DNA from: Sporosarcina sp. D27
GTDB taxonomy: Bacteria > Bacillota > Bacilli > Bacillales_A > Planococcaceae
Reading direction: 5' to 3'
Assembly: GCF_000586555.1 (NCBI RefSeq)
Contig: NZ_AZUC01000010.1
Location: 1 to 40,107, forward strand
Length of the DNA: 40,107 bases
A program made the translations under genes and the position numbers. This document shows, piece after piece, positions 1-7,996 of this stretch (position 1 is its first letter; the number at the start of each line of letters is the position of its first letter). Under the pieces are notes generated by a model. That model was not told the origin of the DNA. It ran no database searches and saw only the letters and a program-made list of their open reading frames with translations.

Positions 1-36
1 CGTTTATTGACAAAATACCAATAAATCGCGAAATTT

Positions 37-124
37 GATCATAACCTCTGGGATTGTGATCATAAATCTTGAAATGTGATCATAACCCCTGAGATTTGCT
101 CATAAATCTCGGAATGTGCTCATA
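37..124. repeat. 20-nt-period GATCATA/GCTCATA intergenic array (copy A)
   Basis: Five units with the core GATCATA or GCTCATA end at 43, 64, 84, 104 and 124, so the period is 20 nt with one 21-nt step. The first three cores are GATCATA and the last two GCTCATA. Spacers are similar (AATCTTGAAATGT, AATCTCGGAATGT). The array lies just beyond the terminator of the PepSY gene and continues toward the window edge. The same family recurs at 4673-5000 and, on the other strand, at 39953-40107. Confidence 0.85.
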
Positions 125-143
125 ACTCAAGAATAATTACAAT

Positions 144-178
144 AAAAAACCAACCAGCACATGCTGGTTGGTAGGTTT
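144..178 (-). terminator. Rho-independent terminator of the two-component/PepSY operon
   Basis: Perfect 10-bp arms CCAACCAGCA (150-159) and TGCTGGTTGG (162-171) with a 2-nt gap are followed on the minus strand by a T-rich tract (TTTTTTATTG). It lies 22 nt past the stop of the PepSY gene. Confidence 0.88.
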
Positions 179-200
179 TCATTCAGTATCCACTTAAAAA

Positions 201-911
201 TCAGTCGTCCCATGTGACGGACATAACCTTGCCAGAGATCGCATGGATTTGATAGGTCGCTTCGTCAGGACCATCATCAACGTCAATTTCGATTTCGACG
301 AGGTAATAGCCACCTTCTGACGTTTTGACAAAATCGACGTCATCCACTTCACCATTCAATTGACGTAATGCAATTTGAACGGCTTGTTGTTCTGTAAGTA
401 AAACCGTTTTCTGTGGTGCTGGCTTATTTACAGGTGGTTTCGGCTGAGGTTTCTCTTGCGGTTTGGGTTGCGGCTTCGGCTGAACCGGAGCTGGCTTCGG
501 GGTCTCAGGTTGTGGCTTATGTTCTTCTGGTGCTGACTGAGCAGGCACTTCTTCCGTTTTCCCAAGCGAAGACTTGTCCTTTTCCTTCTTAGCTCTTTCA
601 GCAGCTTCCTTTTGTTTTAAAACCAGCTCTTTAGAAGGCTCCTTCAAAACCATTGATAGGACGTTCCCCGTTGCACCATCCACACGAACCTCATAAACGG
701 AACCTTCCCGAGTAAGTGTCGCTCCATATATATCATCATGCAATAATAAATCGTTTACTTCGCCATTATACATCTTTTCTAATTGGTTCTTTATCGAATC
801 TTCCGGAATGGCATCCGCGTGAGACACGATACTTCTCATATAAAACATACCCGTAACGAACAGCAGTAGCACGAGACAGAATGGTAGCAAAAACTTCCTG
901 CCCTTTTTCAT
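201..911 (-). CDS. PepSY-domain membrane-anchored protein (YkoI-like)
   Basis: A 236-residue exported or membrane-anchored protein. The N-terminus is a KKGRK cluster followed by a hydrophobic segment (about residues 7-25), and the rest is predicted extracytoplasmic. Two PepSY-like halves can be seen: residues about 35-90 (IPEDSIKNQLEKMYNGEV, YEVRVDGATGNVLSM) and the last 60 residues (TEQQAVQIALRQLNGEV, YQIHAISGKVMSVTWDD). They are joined by a charged stretch and a long proline/lysine/glutamine-rich linker (PKP and QPKP repeats), probably wall-spanning. The start was chosen at 911 because GAGGTG sits 6 nt upstream; the frame is open 12 codons further but without a ribosome site. It is the last gene of the operon with the kinase and regulator, the order of B. 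subtilis ykoGHI. PepSY domains are thought to inhibit proteases or sense ligands; a sensory accessory role here is inference. Confidence 0.88.
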   Translation of the reverse strand: MKKGRKFLLPFCLVLLLFVTGMFYMRSIVSHADAIPEDSIKNQLEKMYNGEVNDLLLHDDIYGATLTREGSVYEVRVDGATGNVLSMVLKEPSKELVLKQKEAAERAKKEKDKSSLGKTEEVPAQSAPEEHKPQPETPKPAPVQPKPQPKPQEKPQPKPPVNKPAPQKTVLLTEQQAVQIALRQLNGEVDDVDFVKTSEGGYYLVEIEIDVDDGPDEATYQIHAISGKVMSVTWDD

Positions 912-953
912 ATCGTTCACCTCTACTATAGAGTACCAGGTAGACATTAAAAT

Positions 954-2309
954 TCACTGAGAATCAGTCTCTTTTAATAGCCAAATTGTAACTTTCGTCC
1001 CTTTACCTTCCTCACTTTCAATGTCGAGTTTCGTTCCTAGACCAACCGCAATTTCGTTTGCAATGGCAAGTCCTAAGCCGGTGCCTCCCGTTTTACGGCT
1101 ACGGTCTTCATCCACCCGATAAAACCGGTCAAATAAGAATGGGATATCTTTTTCAGGAATTCCTTTTCCATAATCCCGGATGCTGATCCGTACATATTCC
1201 TTTCGATCTTCCATCTCAACATCGACTTCACGTTCACTATATTTCCGCGCATTGTCGAGCAAGATAATCAAAAGCTGTTTTAAATGAGTTCCGTCTGTTG
1301 ATAAAGTCAGATGGTCTGGTCCCTTAATCTGAATGGCCCTGCCATAGGCACTCGTAATCATTCGGGTAGCATCATCTACAATTACACGTAAGTCTGTCTC
1401 TTCGAATACGTAGGAAGCCGGTTCATTATTTCGGGCAAGGTCCAACATTTGTTCAATCATTTCCTTCATGCGTTTCGTCTCGCTGCGAATCGCAGTCAGC
1501 GCCTCTTCTGTAAGTTCCGGCTTATGCATCCCTCTACGCTCAAGCAGTCTCGCATAACTGTCTATGACTGTGATGGGCGTTTTTAATTCATGGGATGCGT
1601 CTGACACGAACTTTTCCTGTTTGCGATAGTTCTGCTCCAGCTGTACCATCAGTTCATTGAATGTTTGCCCCATTTGGGCCAACTCGTCTTTTCCGTGTTC
1701 AGGAACTGCAATTTGCTGGAACGTACCTGATCGGCGGCTATCCGTCATAGCTTGGATGAGCTTCTCAATTGGCTGTGTGACAATGCGTCCGAGTGTAATA
1801 CTTGAGATAATGATTGGGATCATTGCAAACAAGGTAATTCCGATCATAACCATTTTCAACAATCTCAAATTCGCCTTTAAGTCCGTCAATACTTGAGTGA
1901 CTTCCAGCTGGACCACTTCCCCAGTCGGCCAAATTGTAGGAATGGCAATTGAAAGGGCTTCATAACCTTCATATGGAACCAGTGTGTATTCCTCTGTTTT
2001 ATCCGGAACGGGAAACTTTTGGTCTAATCCTTCCATTGACTGTACGGACAAAACATCGTCGCCGTTTTCACCTATAACTCGCAGAGTCCCATTCGGCGGT
2101 ACATACGCGCGTAAAATAATCCCCGCTTCTTTTTCATCAGTCATTTTACTAAGTGCAACTGTTAATTCTTTGGCACTTCCAAGCAGTTGATTATATTCAG
2201 TTTTGTGTTGAGTTCGGTCAAACGTGAAGTAAATCCCTAAATTACTTAAAATGAGCAAAATCAGCATCATCAAAGTAGAAAGAGAGTGGATTTTATTTTT
2301 AAGTTTCAT
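954..2309 (-). CDS. Two-component sensor histidine kinase (YkoH/ArlS-like)
   Basis: A 451-residue membrane histidine kinase. Transmembrane helix 1 is at about 10-30, an extracytoplasmic sensor domain at 31-150, transmembrane helix 2 at about 151-173 and a HAMP linker at about 174-226. The HisKA H-box SDASHELKTP puts the phosphorylated histidine at H240. The ATPase domain has the N-box (LLDNARKYSE), DYGKGIP and TGLGLAIA. The regulator gene upstream overlaps it by 11 nt, so the two are translationally coupled; the PepSY gene follows 42 nt downstream. Family knowledge: it autophosphorylates and passes the phosphate to the neighbouring OmpR-type regulator. The signal is not known; the adjacent PepSY protein hints at an envelope stimulus. 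Confidence 0.95.
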   Translation of the reverse strand: MKLKNKIHSLSTLMMLILLILSNLGIYFTFDRTQHKTEYNQLLGSAKELTVALSKMTDEKEAGIILRAYVPPNGTLRVIGENGDDVLSVQSMEGLDQKFPVPDKTEEYTLVPYEGYEALSIAIPTIWPTGEVVQLEVTQVLTDLKANLRLLKMVMIGITLFAMIPIIISSITLGRIVTQPIEKLIQAMTDSRRSGTFQQIAVPEHGKDELAQMGQTFNELMVQLEQNYRKQEKFVSDASHELKTPITVIDSYARLLERRGMHKPELTEEALTAIRSETKRMKEMIEQMLDLARNNEPASYVFEETDLRVIVDDATRMITSAYGRAIQIKGPDHLTLSTDGTHLKQLLIILLDNARKYSEREVDVEMEDRKEYVRISIRDYGKGIPEKDIPFLFDRFYRVDEDRSRKTGGTGLGLAIANEIAVGLGTKLDIESEEGKGTKVTIWLLKETDSQ

Positions 2310-3003
2310 GACGCGAATCCTTTAATGCATACCCAACCCCACGAACAGTATGGATGAATGAAGGACCACATTCCGGATCAATTTTTTTTCTTACATATCG
2401 GATGTATACGTCGACTACATTCGTATCTCCGTAATAATCAAATCCCCATACCGCGTCGAGTAATTGCTCTCTCGTCAATACCTGATTCGGATGCTTCAGC
2501 AAATGGAATAACAAATCATACTCCCGTGGAGTCAATTCGATTAATTGCCCACCACAACGGACTTCACGCGTCTGATCATGAATTGAAATCCCGTTAAATT
2601 CATGTAGATGAACATCAGCTTCCTCAGGTGCTCCTTTAGATGAAAACCGGAGTGCCGAACGGATTCGTGCAAGCAATTCTTCGATTTCGAATGGTTTTGT
2701 CACATAGTCATTGGCACCCAAATCGAGTCCCGTCACTTTGTCCTCCATATCATTTTTCGCCGTCAGCAATATAACAGGGGTCATCGATTCATCGGCACGA
2801 ATGCGTCGCAATACATCTAGACCATTAAGACCTGGAAGCATGAGATCAAGCAGAACAAGGTCCCATTCCTGTTCACGATACATAATGAGACCGTCCGTAC
2901 CTGTATGACACGTCGCCACTTCGTATCCCTCAAACTCAAGTTCCAATTGCAGGACGCGCGCGATACTTTCTTCATCTTCTATAATTAATAGTTTTTCAGA
3001 CAT
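2299..3003 (-). CDS. OmpR/PhoB-type response regulator (YkoG/ArlR-like)
   Basis: A 234-residue DNA-binding response regulator. The receiver domain covers residues 1-115, with acidic residues E9/D10 and the phosphoacceptor D53 in LLDLMLPG; K104 of VTKPF is conserved. The C-terminal winged helix (about 135-230) shows LTPREYDLLFHLLKHPNQVLTR in two parts and VRGVGYAL. AAAGGTGA lies 7 nt before the ATG. It is the first gene of the three-gene operon and overlaps the kinase. No autoregulatory operator was identified with confidence in the 170 bp upstream. Confidence 0.96.
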   Translation of the reverse strand: MSEKLLIIEDEESIARVLQLELEFEGYEVATCHTGTDGLIMYREQEWDLVLLDLMLPGLNGLDVLRRIRADESMTPVILLTAKNDMEDKVTGLDLGANDYVTKPFEIEELLARIRSALRFSSKGAPEEADVHLHEFNGISIHDQTREVRCGGQLIELTPREYDLLFHLLKHPNQVLTREQLLDAVWGFDYYGDTNVVDVYIRYVRKKIDPECGPSFIHTVRGVGYALKDSRHET

Positions 3004-3133
3004 TGTCAGTTCACCTTTTCCATCGATTAGTCATCAGACGAGATTCGCTGTCGTTGGAAGCGAACCTCATATAAACGAAAGTTTTTCTTAATTCTATCAG
3101 TTTTCTATCTAATAGGAGAAATTAAATGCAAGC

Positions 3134-3174
3134 AAAAAAAAGAAGCTACCCGCTTTGTGAGCGGGAATGCTTCT
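3134..3174 (-). terminator. Rho-independent terminator after uppP
   Basis: On the minus strand AGAAGCATTCCCGC pairs with GCGGGTAGCTTCT around a short loop, and is followed by a run of T (3134-3140 are A on the plus strand). It abuts the uppP stop codon. Confidence 0.9.
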
Positions 3175-4001
3175 TAGATAAATACGATAATCGCTAAAAT
3201 AATCGCTAAAACAATACGATAGATTGCAAATGGAACGAGTTTGATCTTCGAGATCAGTTTCAGGAAGAATCGGATTGACAGCAGCGAGAACACGAATGCG
3301 CTGAGGAATCCTACGACATAGAACGAGATATGATCCATCGATAGGTACTCCCAGTTTTTCAACACAGAAACGAGACTGGCACCCATCATGATCGGAACCG
3401 CCATGATGAACGTAAAGTCCGCTGCGGTTCTGTGGTTCATCCCAAATAATACACCACCTGAAATCGTGGCACCTGATCGTGAAAACCCTGGCCAAAGTGA
3501 CAAACATTGAACGAGTCCAACGGTAAAGGCTTGACGATATGTAATTTGGTCAAGAGTTGTTACGCGTGGAGTTTTTGGTCCGAATCGATCCGCCGCAATC
3601 ATGAGAATCGCACCTGCGACAAGCGCAATGATGACCGTTTCAACGCCAAACAAATAGTCATCGATCAAATCCTTTAGAGCAAATCCAAGAATAACTGCCG
3701 GCAACATACCTACGATCACGTGAAGCAAGTTGAAACTTTTGCTCGCCTTTTGACCATCCACTTTATAAAGACCGACTAAACTGAATAGCCGCTTCCAAAA
3801 CACGACAACAACGGCTAGTATTGAACCGAGCTGAATGACGATTTTAAATGTGATAGAAGGATATTTCCCAAGAAACTCTTCACTTTTCAACCACATGTCA
3901 TCGACAATAATTAAATGTCCCGTTGACGAAACGGGAGCAAACTCCGTCATTCCTTCAACAAAACCTAACAGGAGCGCTTTTAAAAGTTCAAATAAATCCA
4001 T
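3174..4001 (-). CDS. uppP: Undecaprenyl-diphosphatase (UppP/BacA)
   Basis: A 275-residue polytopic membrane protein of normal family length. It dephosphorylates undecaprenyl pyrophosphate at the outer face of the membrane, recycling the lipid carrier for peptidoglycan, teichoic acid and polysaccharide synthesis, and gives bacitracin tolerance. The two signature motifs are present: EGMTEFAPVSSTGH (residues 16-29, with E16 and E20) and PGFSRSGAT (171-179, with R175). About seven to eight hydrophobic helices follow. It lies 6 nt after the DedA gene and shares its transcript. Pairing with DedA is meaningful: DedA proteins are now linked to undecaprenyl-phosphate flipping, so the pair may recycle carrier lipid together. 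That joint role is inferred from context. Confidence 0.97.
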   Translation of the reverse strand: MDLFELLKALLLGFVEGMTEFAPVSSTGHLIIVDDMWLKSEEFLGKYPSITFKIVIQLGSILAVVVVFWKRLFSLVGLYKVDGQKASKSFNLLHVIVGMLPAVILGFALKDLIDDYLFGVETVIIALVAGAILMIAADRFGPKTPRVTTLDQITYRQAFTVGLVQCLSLWPGFSRSGATISGGVLFGMNHRTAADFTFIMAVPIMMGASLVSVLKNWEYLSMDHISFYVVGFLSAFVFSLLSIRFFLKLISKIKLVPFAIYRIVLAIILAIIVFI

Positions 4002-4007
4002 AATTGA

Positions 4008-4619
4008 TTATACCCACTTTCTGCGAAGTCTGACATACGAGATGCATGCGACCACTCCGCCAATTCCTATTAAAATATACACAACGTTTGAATAGATGTC
4101 CATATATCCGAGGACCGATTCAAAGTTCGCCCCAAGCTTGACCCCTGTGAAAATGAGGACACAGTTCCAAACCAAACTTCCTAAAGTCGTGAGTATGATG
4201 AAAAGAGGGAAGTTCATCCCAGACATTCCGGCTGGTATCGAAATGAGACTCCGAACAAGCGGAATCATTCTACAAAAGAGCACTGTCCAAGGTCCATACT
4301 TGTGAAACCATGCATCCGCCCGACGAATATCCTTCCGCTTCAGCCTGAGCAAACGACCATATCGATCTGTAAGTCGTTCGAGCCGGGGAACGTCAAGAAA
4401 CATGCCGATGCCGTATAGGAACATGGCTCCGATTACTGACCCGGTCGTAGCTGCCGCTATCATCCATCCTATTGATAGACTGTGGGATGCTACTAAAAAA
4501 CCACTGAATGTCAAAATCAGTTCAGAGGGAATCGGAGGAAACAGGTTTTCCACTAAGATGAGTGCAAGCACGCCATAATAGCCATATTCCGCCAACAACT
4601 CCATGATCCACTCTTCCAT
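4008..4619 (-). CDS. DedA-family membrane protein (putative undecaprenyl-phosphate translocase)
   Basis: A 203-residue DedA/SNARE-associated family protein. Family hallmarks are seen: the N-terminal ENLFPPIPSELIL re-entrant segment (about residues 24-36), the glycine-rich helix TGSVIGAMFLYGIG, and FCRMIPLVRSLISIPAGM (about 117-134), which holds the conserved R and PAG. The C-terminus has two hydrophobic helices and ends in RLRRKWV. The start is backed by GGGAGGG 6 nt before the ATG; a second ATG lies five codons in. Members such as UptA/DedA recycle undecaprenyl phosphate across the membrane, which fits the next gene, uppP. Substrate is not proven by sequence. Confidence 0.93.
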   Translation of the reverse strand: MEEWIMELLAEYGYYGVLALILVENLFPPIPSELILTFSGFLVASHSLSIGWMIAAATTGSVIGAMFLYGIGMFLDVPRLERLTDRYGRLLRLKRKDIRRADAWFHKYGPWTVLFCRMIPLVRSLISIPAGMSGMNFPLFIILTTLGSLVWNCVLIFTGVKLGANFESVLGYMDIYSNVVYILIGIGGVVACISYVRLRRKWV

Positions 4620-4672
4620 CCACGCCCTCCCGTCCCTAATTGTTACGAAACTGAAAATCGCCCACTACTATT

Positions 4673-5000
4673 GCTCATACATCATAGGGAAATGCTCATA
4701 AACCTTGTGATGTGATCATAAATCTTGGATTGCGCTCATAAATCCCGAAATGTGATCATAATCCACGCATTCCGCTCATAAATCTCGGAATCTGATCATA
4801 ACTCACGCATCCCGCTCATAAATCTCGGAATGTGATCATAACTCACGCATCACGCTCATAAATCTCGAAATATGATCATAAACCACGCATCACGCTCATA
4901 AATCTCGAAATGTGATCATATACCACTCATTCCGCTCATAAATCCCAGTATCTGATCATAACCCACGCATTCCGCTCATAAATCTTCAATTCTGATCAAA
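4673..5000. repeat. 20-nt-period alternating GCTCATA/GATCATA array (copy B)
   Basis: Seventeen cores end at 4679, 4700 and then every 20 nt to 5000. From 4700 on the cores alternate without exception GCTCATA, GATCATA, GCTCATA and so on; the last has decayed to GATCAAA. Spacers alternate too: AATCTCGGAATGT-like after GCTCATA and ACTCACGCATTCC-like after GATCATA, giving a 40-nt higher-order unit. A 20-nt period cannot keep a reading frame, and no ORF spans it. It fills the gap between the DedA start and the terminator of the fatty-acid operon. No known repeat family (CRISPR, BOX, REP) fits. Confidence 0.95.
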
Positions 5001-5103
5001 ACATTCTCACCTAGCTTGTCATAAAGACGACATCCCCCGCCACAAGTTTCGCCCAATCTCTATTAGTTTACGAAACAAGCTTCCATTCTATGACTTCAGA
5101 ACA

Positions 5104-5137
5104 ACAAAACCCGTCCAGCACTCTTTGCCAGACGGGC
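5104..5137 (-). terminator. Rho-independent terminator of the fatty-acid degradation operon
   Basis: On the minus strand GCCCGTCTGGC and GCTGGACGGGT form a hairpin (six GC-rich pairs continued through two wobbles), followed by TTTTGTTGTT. It lies 15 nt after the acyl-CoA synthetase stop. Confidence 0.82.
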
Positions 5138-5151
5138 TTCATTTTCCATAC

Positions 5152-6765
5152 TTACTTCGATACAACCAGTTGTTTGCGCAACTCGGCTTTCAAGAACTTC
5201 CCGACAGAGGTTTTCGGAATCTCTTCCATAAAGATGATATCATCTGGGACCCACCATTTTGCGAATTGTCCTTCCATGTACTCCAAGAGTTCCGCCTTCA
5301 TGGCCTCATTCTCTTCTTGTCCGTCCGCCAATACGACACAGCCAAGAGGACGTTCTTGCCACTTCTCATGCGGCACTGCAATTACCGCAGCCTCAAACAC
5401 AGCATCATGTGACATGAGTGCATTCTCCAAGTCAACGGATGAAATCCACTCGCCACCACTCTTGATAAGATCTTTCGTCCGATCCGTCAGTTTCAAGTAG
5501 CCGAAGTCTGTCATGACCGCAATATCTCCTGTATACAACCAACCGTCCCGGAATGCCTCTGATGTCCGTTCATCTTTATAGTATTCATCCGCAATCCATG
5601 GCCCTCGAACCGCAAGTTCTCCCATCGTCTTGCCATCCCACGGAACTTCACCGTTTTCGTTGACAATCTTCACATCCAATCCCGGCATCACAAGACCCTG
5701 CAACGACCGAATGTCGATTTTTTCGTCCATTGTGACGTCATCCATCCCCGACGTCAACACCGACAAACTGACGAGTGGCGAAGTTTCCGTCATGCCGTAT
5801 CCAATAATGAACGGAACCTGATAACGTTCCTCAAATGCGCGAATTAGCCCTTTCGGTGCAGCCGAACCACCACAGACAACGGCCCTTAACGAAGACAGAT
5901 CACGTGGTTTCGCATCTTGAGATTTCAACACGGCTAGCCAAATTGTCGGCACCCCCGCCGTCAATGTCACCTTTTCTTGTTCGATCAAATCTAATAATAA
6001 ATCCGGGATAATTCCTGGCCCGGGAAGTACTTGTGTAGAACCAAAGAACACGGCAGCGAACGGCATCCCCCAAGCATTGACATGGAACATTGGTACAACA
6101 GGCATGATGACATCTCGCTCTTGCAGCCCCATTGCATCTGCTAGTCCGAGTGCATAACTATGGAGCACAATCCCACGGTGCGTGTAAACGACGCCTTTCG
6201 GATTGCCCGTCGTTGCAGACGTATAGCACATGCCCGCAGGCGTGTTTTCATCCAAGTCCTCAGGAAATTCGAATGTGTCCGAAGCATCGTCGAGAAGTGC
6301 CTCGTAAGCATAGACATTCGGCAAGTTCGTCTCTGGTACTTCTTTGCTGTCGCCCATAATGACATAGTGTTTCACTGTTTTCAATAGCGGAGCCAACTTC
6401 TCAAGATGCGGGAACAAATTATCGTCTACTAATAGAATTTCGTCTTCTGCATGGTTGATGACATACGCAATATGCTCAGGGGATAAACGGATATTTACCA
6501 TGTGCAAAACAGCACCCGTGCAAGGCACACCAAAGTACGCTTCTAAATGCCGATGATGATTCCAACCGAACGTCGCCACTTTCGTTCCGTGCTGCATTCC
6601 TAGTTTCGTCAGTGCGTCTGCAAGCTTCCGCGTCCGTTTCGCAAATTCGCGATACGGGATGCGGTGAATCGTATCTGCTGCGGTACGTGAAATGATGAGC
6701 TTCTCCGGAAAAAACTGTTCAGCACGTCGGATGAACGACGTTAAATTGAGTGGTGTTTGCATCAT
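5152..6765 (-). CDS. Fatty-acid--CoA ligase (AMP-forming acyl-CoA synthetase)
   Basis: A 537-residue ANL-superfamily enzyme that activates a fatty acid to acyl-CoA with ATP, feeding beta-oxidation. The phosphate-binding loop YTSATTGNPKG is at about residue 181; GYGMTETSP is the A5 motif; WLYTGD, the hinge DRTKDLIKSGGEWIS and the catalytic lysine in KTSVGKFLK near the C-terminus are all intact. AAAGGGAG lies directly before an ATG at 6774 but 9 nt before the ATG at 6765, so 6765 is taken as the start. It is the last gene of the operon, after the thiolase and acyl-CoA dehydrogenase. It resembles medium/long-chain synthetases; chain length cannot be told from sequence. Confidence 0.94.
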   Translation of the reverse strand: MMQTPLNLTSFIRRAEQFFPEKLIISRTAADTIHRIPYREFAKRTRKLADALTKLGMQHGTKVATFGWNHHRHLEAYFGVPCTGAVLHMVNIRLSPEHIAYVINHAEDEILLVDDNLFPHLEKLAPLLKTVKHYVIMGDSKEVPETNLPNVYAYEALLDDASDTFEFPEDLDENTPAGMCYTSATTGNPKGVVYTHRGIVLHSYALGLADAMGLQERDVIMPVVPMFHVNAWGMPFAAVFFGSTQVLPGPGIIPDLLLDLIEQEKVTLTAGVPTIWLAVLKSQDAKPRDLSSLRAVVCGGSAAPKGLIRAFEERYQVPFIIGYGMTETSPLVSLSVLTSGMDDVTMDEKIDIRSLQGLVMPGLDVKIVNENGEVPWDGKTMGELAVRGPWIADEYYKDERTSEAFRDGWLYTGDIAVMTDFGYLKLTDRTKDLIKSGGEWISSVDLENALMSHDAVFEAAVIAVPHEKWQERPLGCVVLADGQEENEAMKAELLEYMEGQFAKWWVPDDIIFMEEIPKTSVGKFLKAELRKQLVVSK

Positions 6766-6820
6766 TATGGCCATCTCCCTTTGTCCTTTAAATTGGTCAT
6801 GCGTATATCATACATATGAA

Positions 6821-7969
6821 TTAAAGTCCGAGATTCTTAGCGATGATCACTTTCATAATTTCGTTCGTTCCTGCGTAAATCGACGTCACTGGGATATCCC
6901 GATAGCGTCGAGCAATTTTATACTCTTCCATATAACCATAGCCACCGTACAATTTCATGCACTCCGTTGCAATTTCCCGTGCACTTTCCGTAATCCAGTA
7001 CTTCGCCATCGATACTTTCGTGACGACGTCAGCACCGCTCATATGATCTTCGATTAATGACTCTAAGAATGTCTTTCCAAGTTCCACTTTTGTTGCCACT
7101 TCCGCCAACTTAAACTGTGTGTTCTGAAAAGATCCAATCGACTTGCCGAACGCTTGCCGATCCTTCACATACTCAAGTGTCATCTCTAACATGTCTTCTG
7201 AAGCCGTTTGTGCAGATAGTGCAACGAGGAGCCGTTCTTGCTGTAATTTTTGCATCAAGTAGTGAAAGCCTTTATTCTCATCACCGATCAGATTGGCAAC
7301 AGGCACTTTACACTCTTCAAAATAGAGCTCTGCAGTATCTTGGGAATGCATCCCGACTTTGTCCAGCTTACGTCCTTTTGTGAATCCCTCCATTCCTTCT
7401 TCAATGAGCAGCAGACTGATCCCGCGATGCCTCGGCTCCGCGTGGACATCTGTTTTGACAACCGTTAAGAACAGGTTGCCGTTGACTCCATTTGTAATGA
7501 ACGTCTTTTGACCATTCACAATATAGAATTCGCCTTCCCTACGAGCGCTCGTCTGAACACTCGCTAAGTCTGATCCTGTCCCCGGTTCCGTCATCGCTAC
7601 TCCGGTGATGAAGTCAGCCGTCAGACATCCAGGCAAATAACGCTCCTTCTGCTCGTCTGTCCCGTACGATTCAATATATGGGACAACGATGTCATTATGC
7701 AAACCAATTCCTGTCAAACCTGCACCGACTCTTTCCATCTCTTCGCCGATAATAACACCGTAGCTAAAATCCAATCCCAATCCACCATATTGCTCGTCAA
7801 TTTGAGGGCAAAGAAAGCCCATCTCGCCAAGCTTCCGCCAAAACGCTTTTGGTACAAGACGCTGCTGTTCCCATTCGTCGTAAAGTGGCACAGCTTCCTT
7901 TTCTAGAAACTTACGAAGCGTCTTTCTGAATAAAACATGTTCTTCCGTTTCAAAACGATAACGTTTCAT
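6821..7969 (-). CDS. Acyl-CoA dehydrogenase
   Basis: A 382-residue FAD-dependent flavoenzyme making the alpha,beta double bond of acyl-CoA. The N-terminal helical domain includes EEHVLFRKTLRKFLE. The FAD and substrate signature VAMTEPGTGSDL is seen at about 128-139, FITNGVNG follows, and the C-terminal signature is GGYGYMEEYKIARRYRD. The C-terminal loop reads IYAGTNEIMK rather than IYEGT, so the catalytic glutamate is not at the MCAD position; long-chain and isovaleryl types place it in an earlier helix, which probably applies here. GGGAGGT precedes the ATG. It lies between thiolase and ligase on one transcript. Confidence 0.95.
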   Translation of the reverse strand: MKRYRFETEEHVLFRKTLRKFLEKEAVPLYDEWEQQRLVPKAFWRKLGEMGFLCPQIDEQYGGLGLDFSYGVIIGEEMERVGAGLTGIGLHNDIVVPYIESYGTDEQKERYLPGCLTADFITGVAMTEPGTGSDLASVQTSARREGEFYIVNGQKTFITNGVNGNLFLTVVKTDVHAEPRHRGISLLLIEEGMEGFTKGRKLDKVGMHSQDTAELYFEECKVPVANLIGDENKGFHYLMQKLQQERLLVALSAQTASEDMLEMTLEYVKDRQAFGKSIGSFQNTQFKLAEVATKVELGKTFLESLIEDHMSGADVVTKVSMAKYWITESAREIATECMKLYGGYGYMEEYKIARRYRDIPVTSIYAGTNEIMKVIIAKNLGL

Positions 7970-7996
7970 TTAAACTGACCTCCCTTTTCAATGGGA

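Noticed and set aside
1657..1896. Plus-strand frames opposite the kinase and other long antisense frames
   Set aside because: They are shadows of strongly supported genes with conserved motifs, and have no ribosome sites.
4673..5000. CRISPR array
   Set aside because: Repeats are only 7-8 nt with about 12-nt similar spacers and no cas genes nearby; spacers are not unique.
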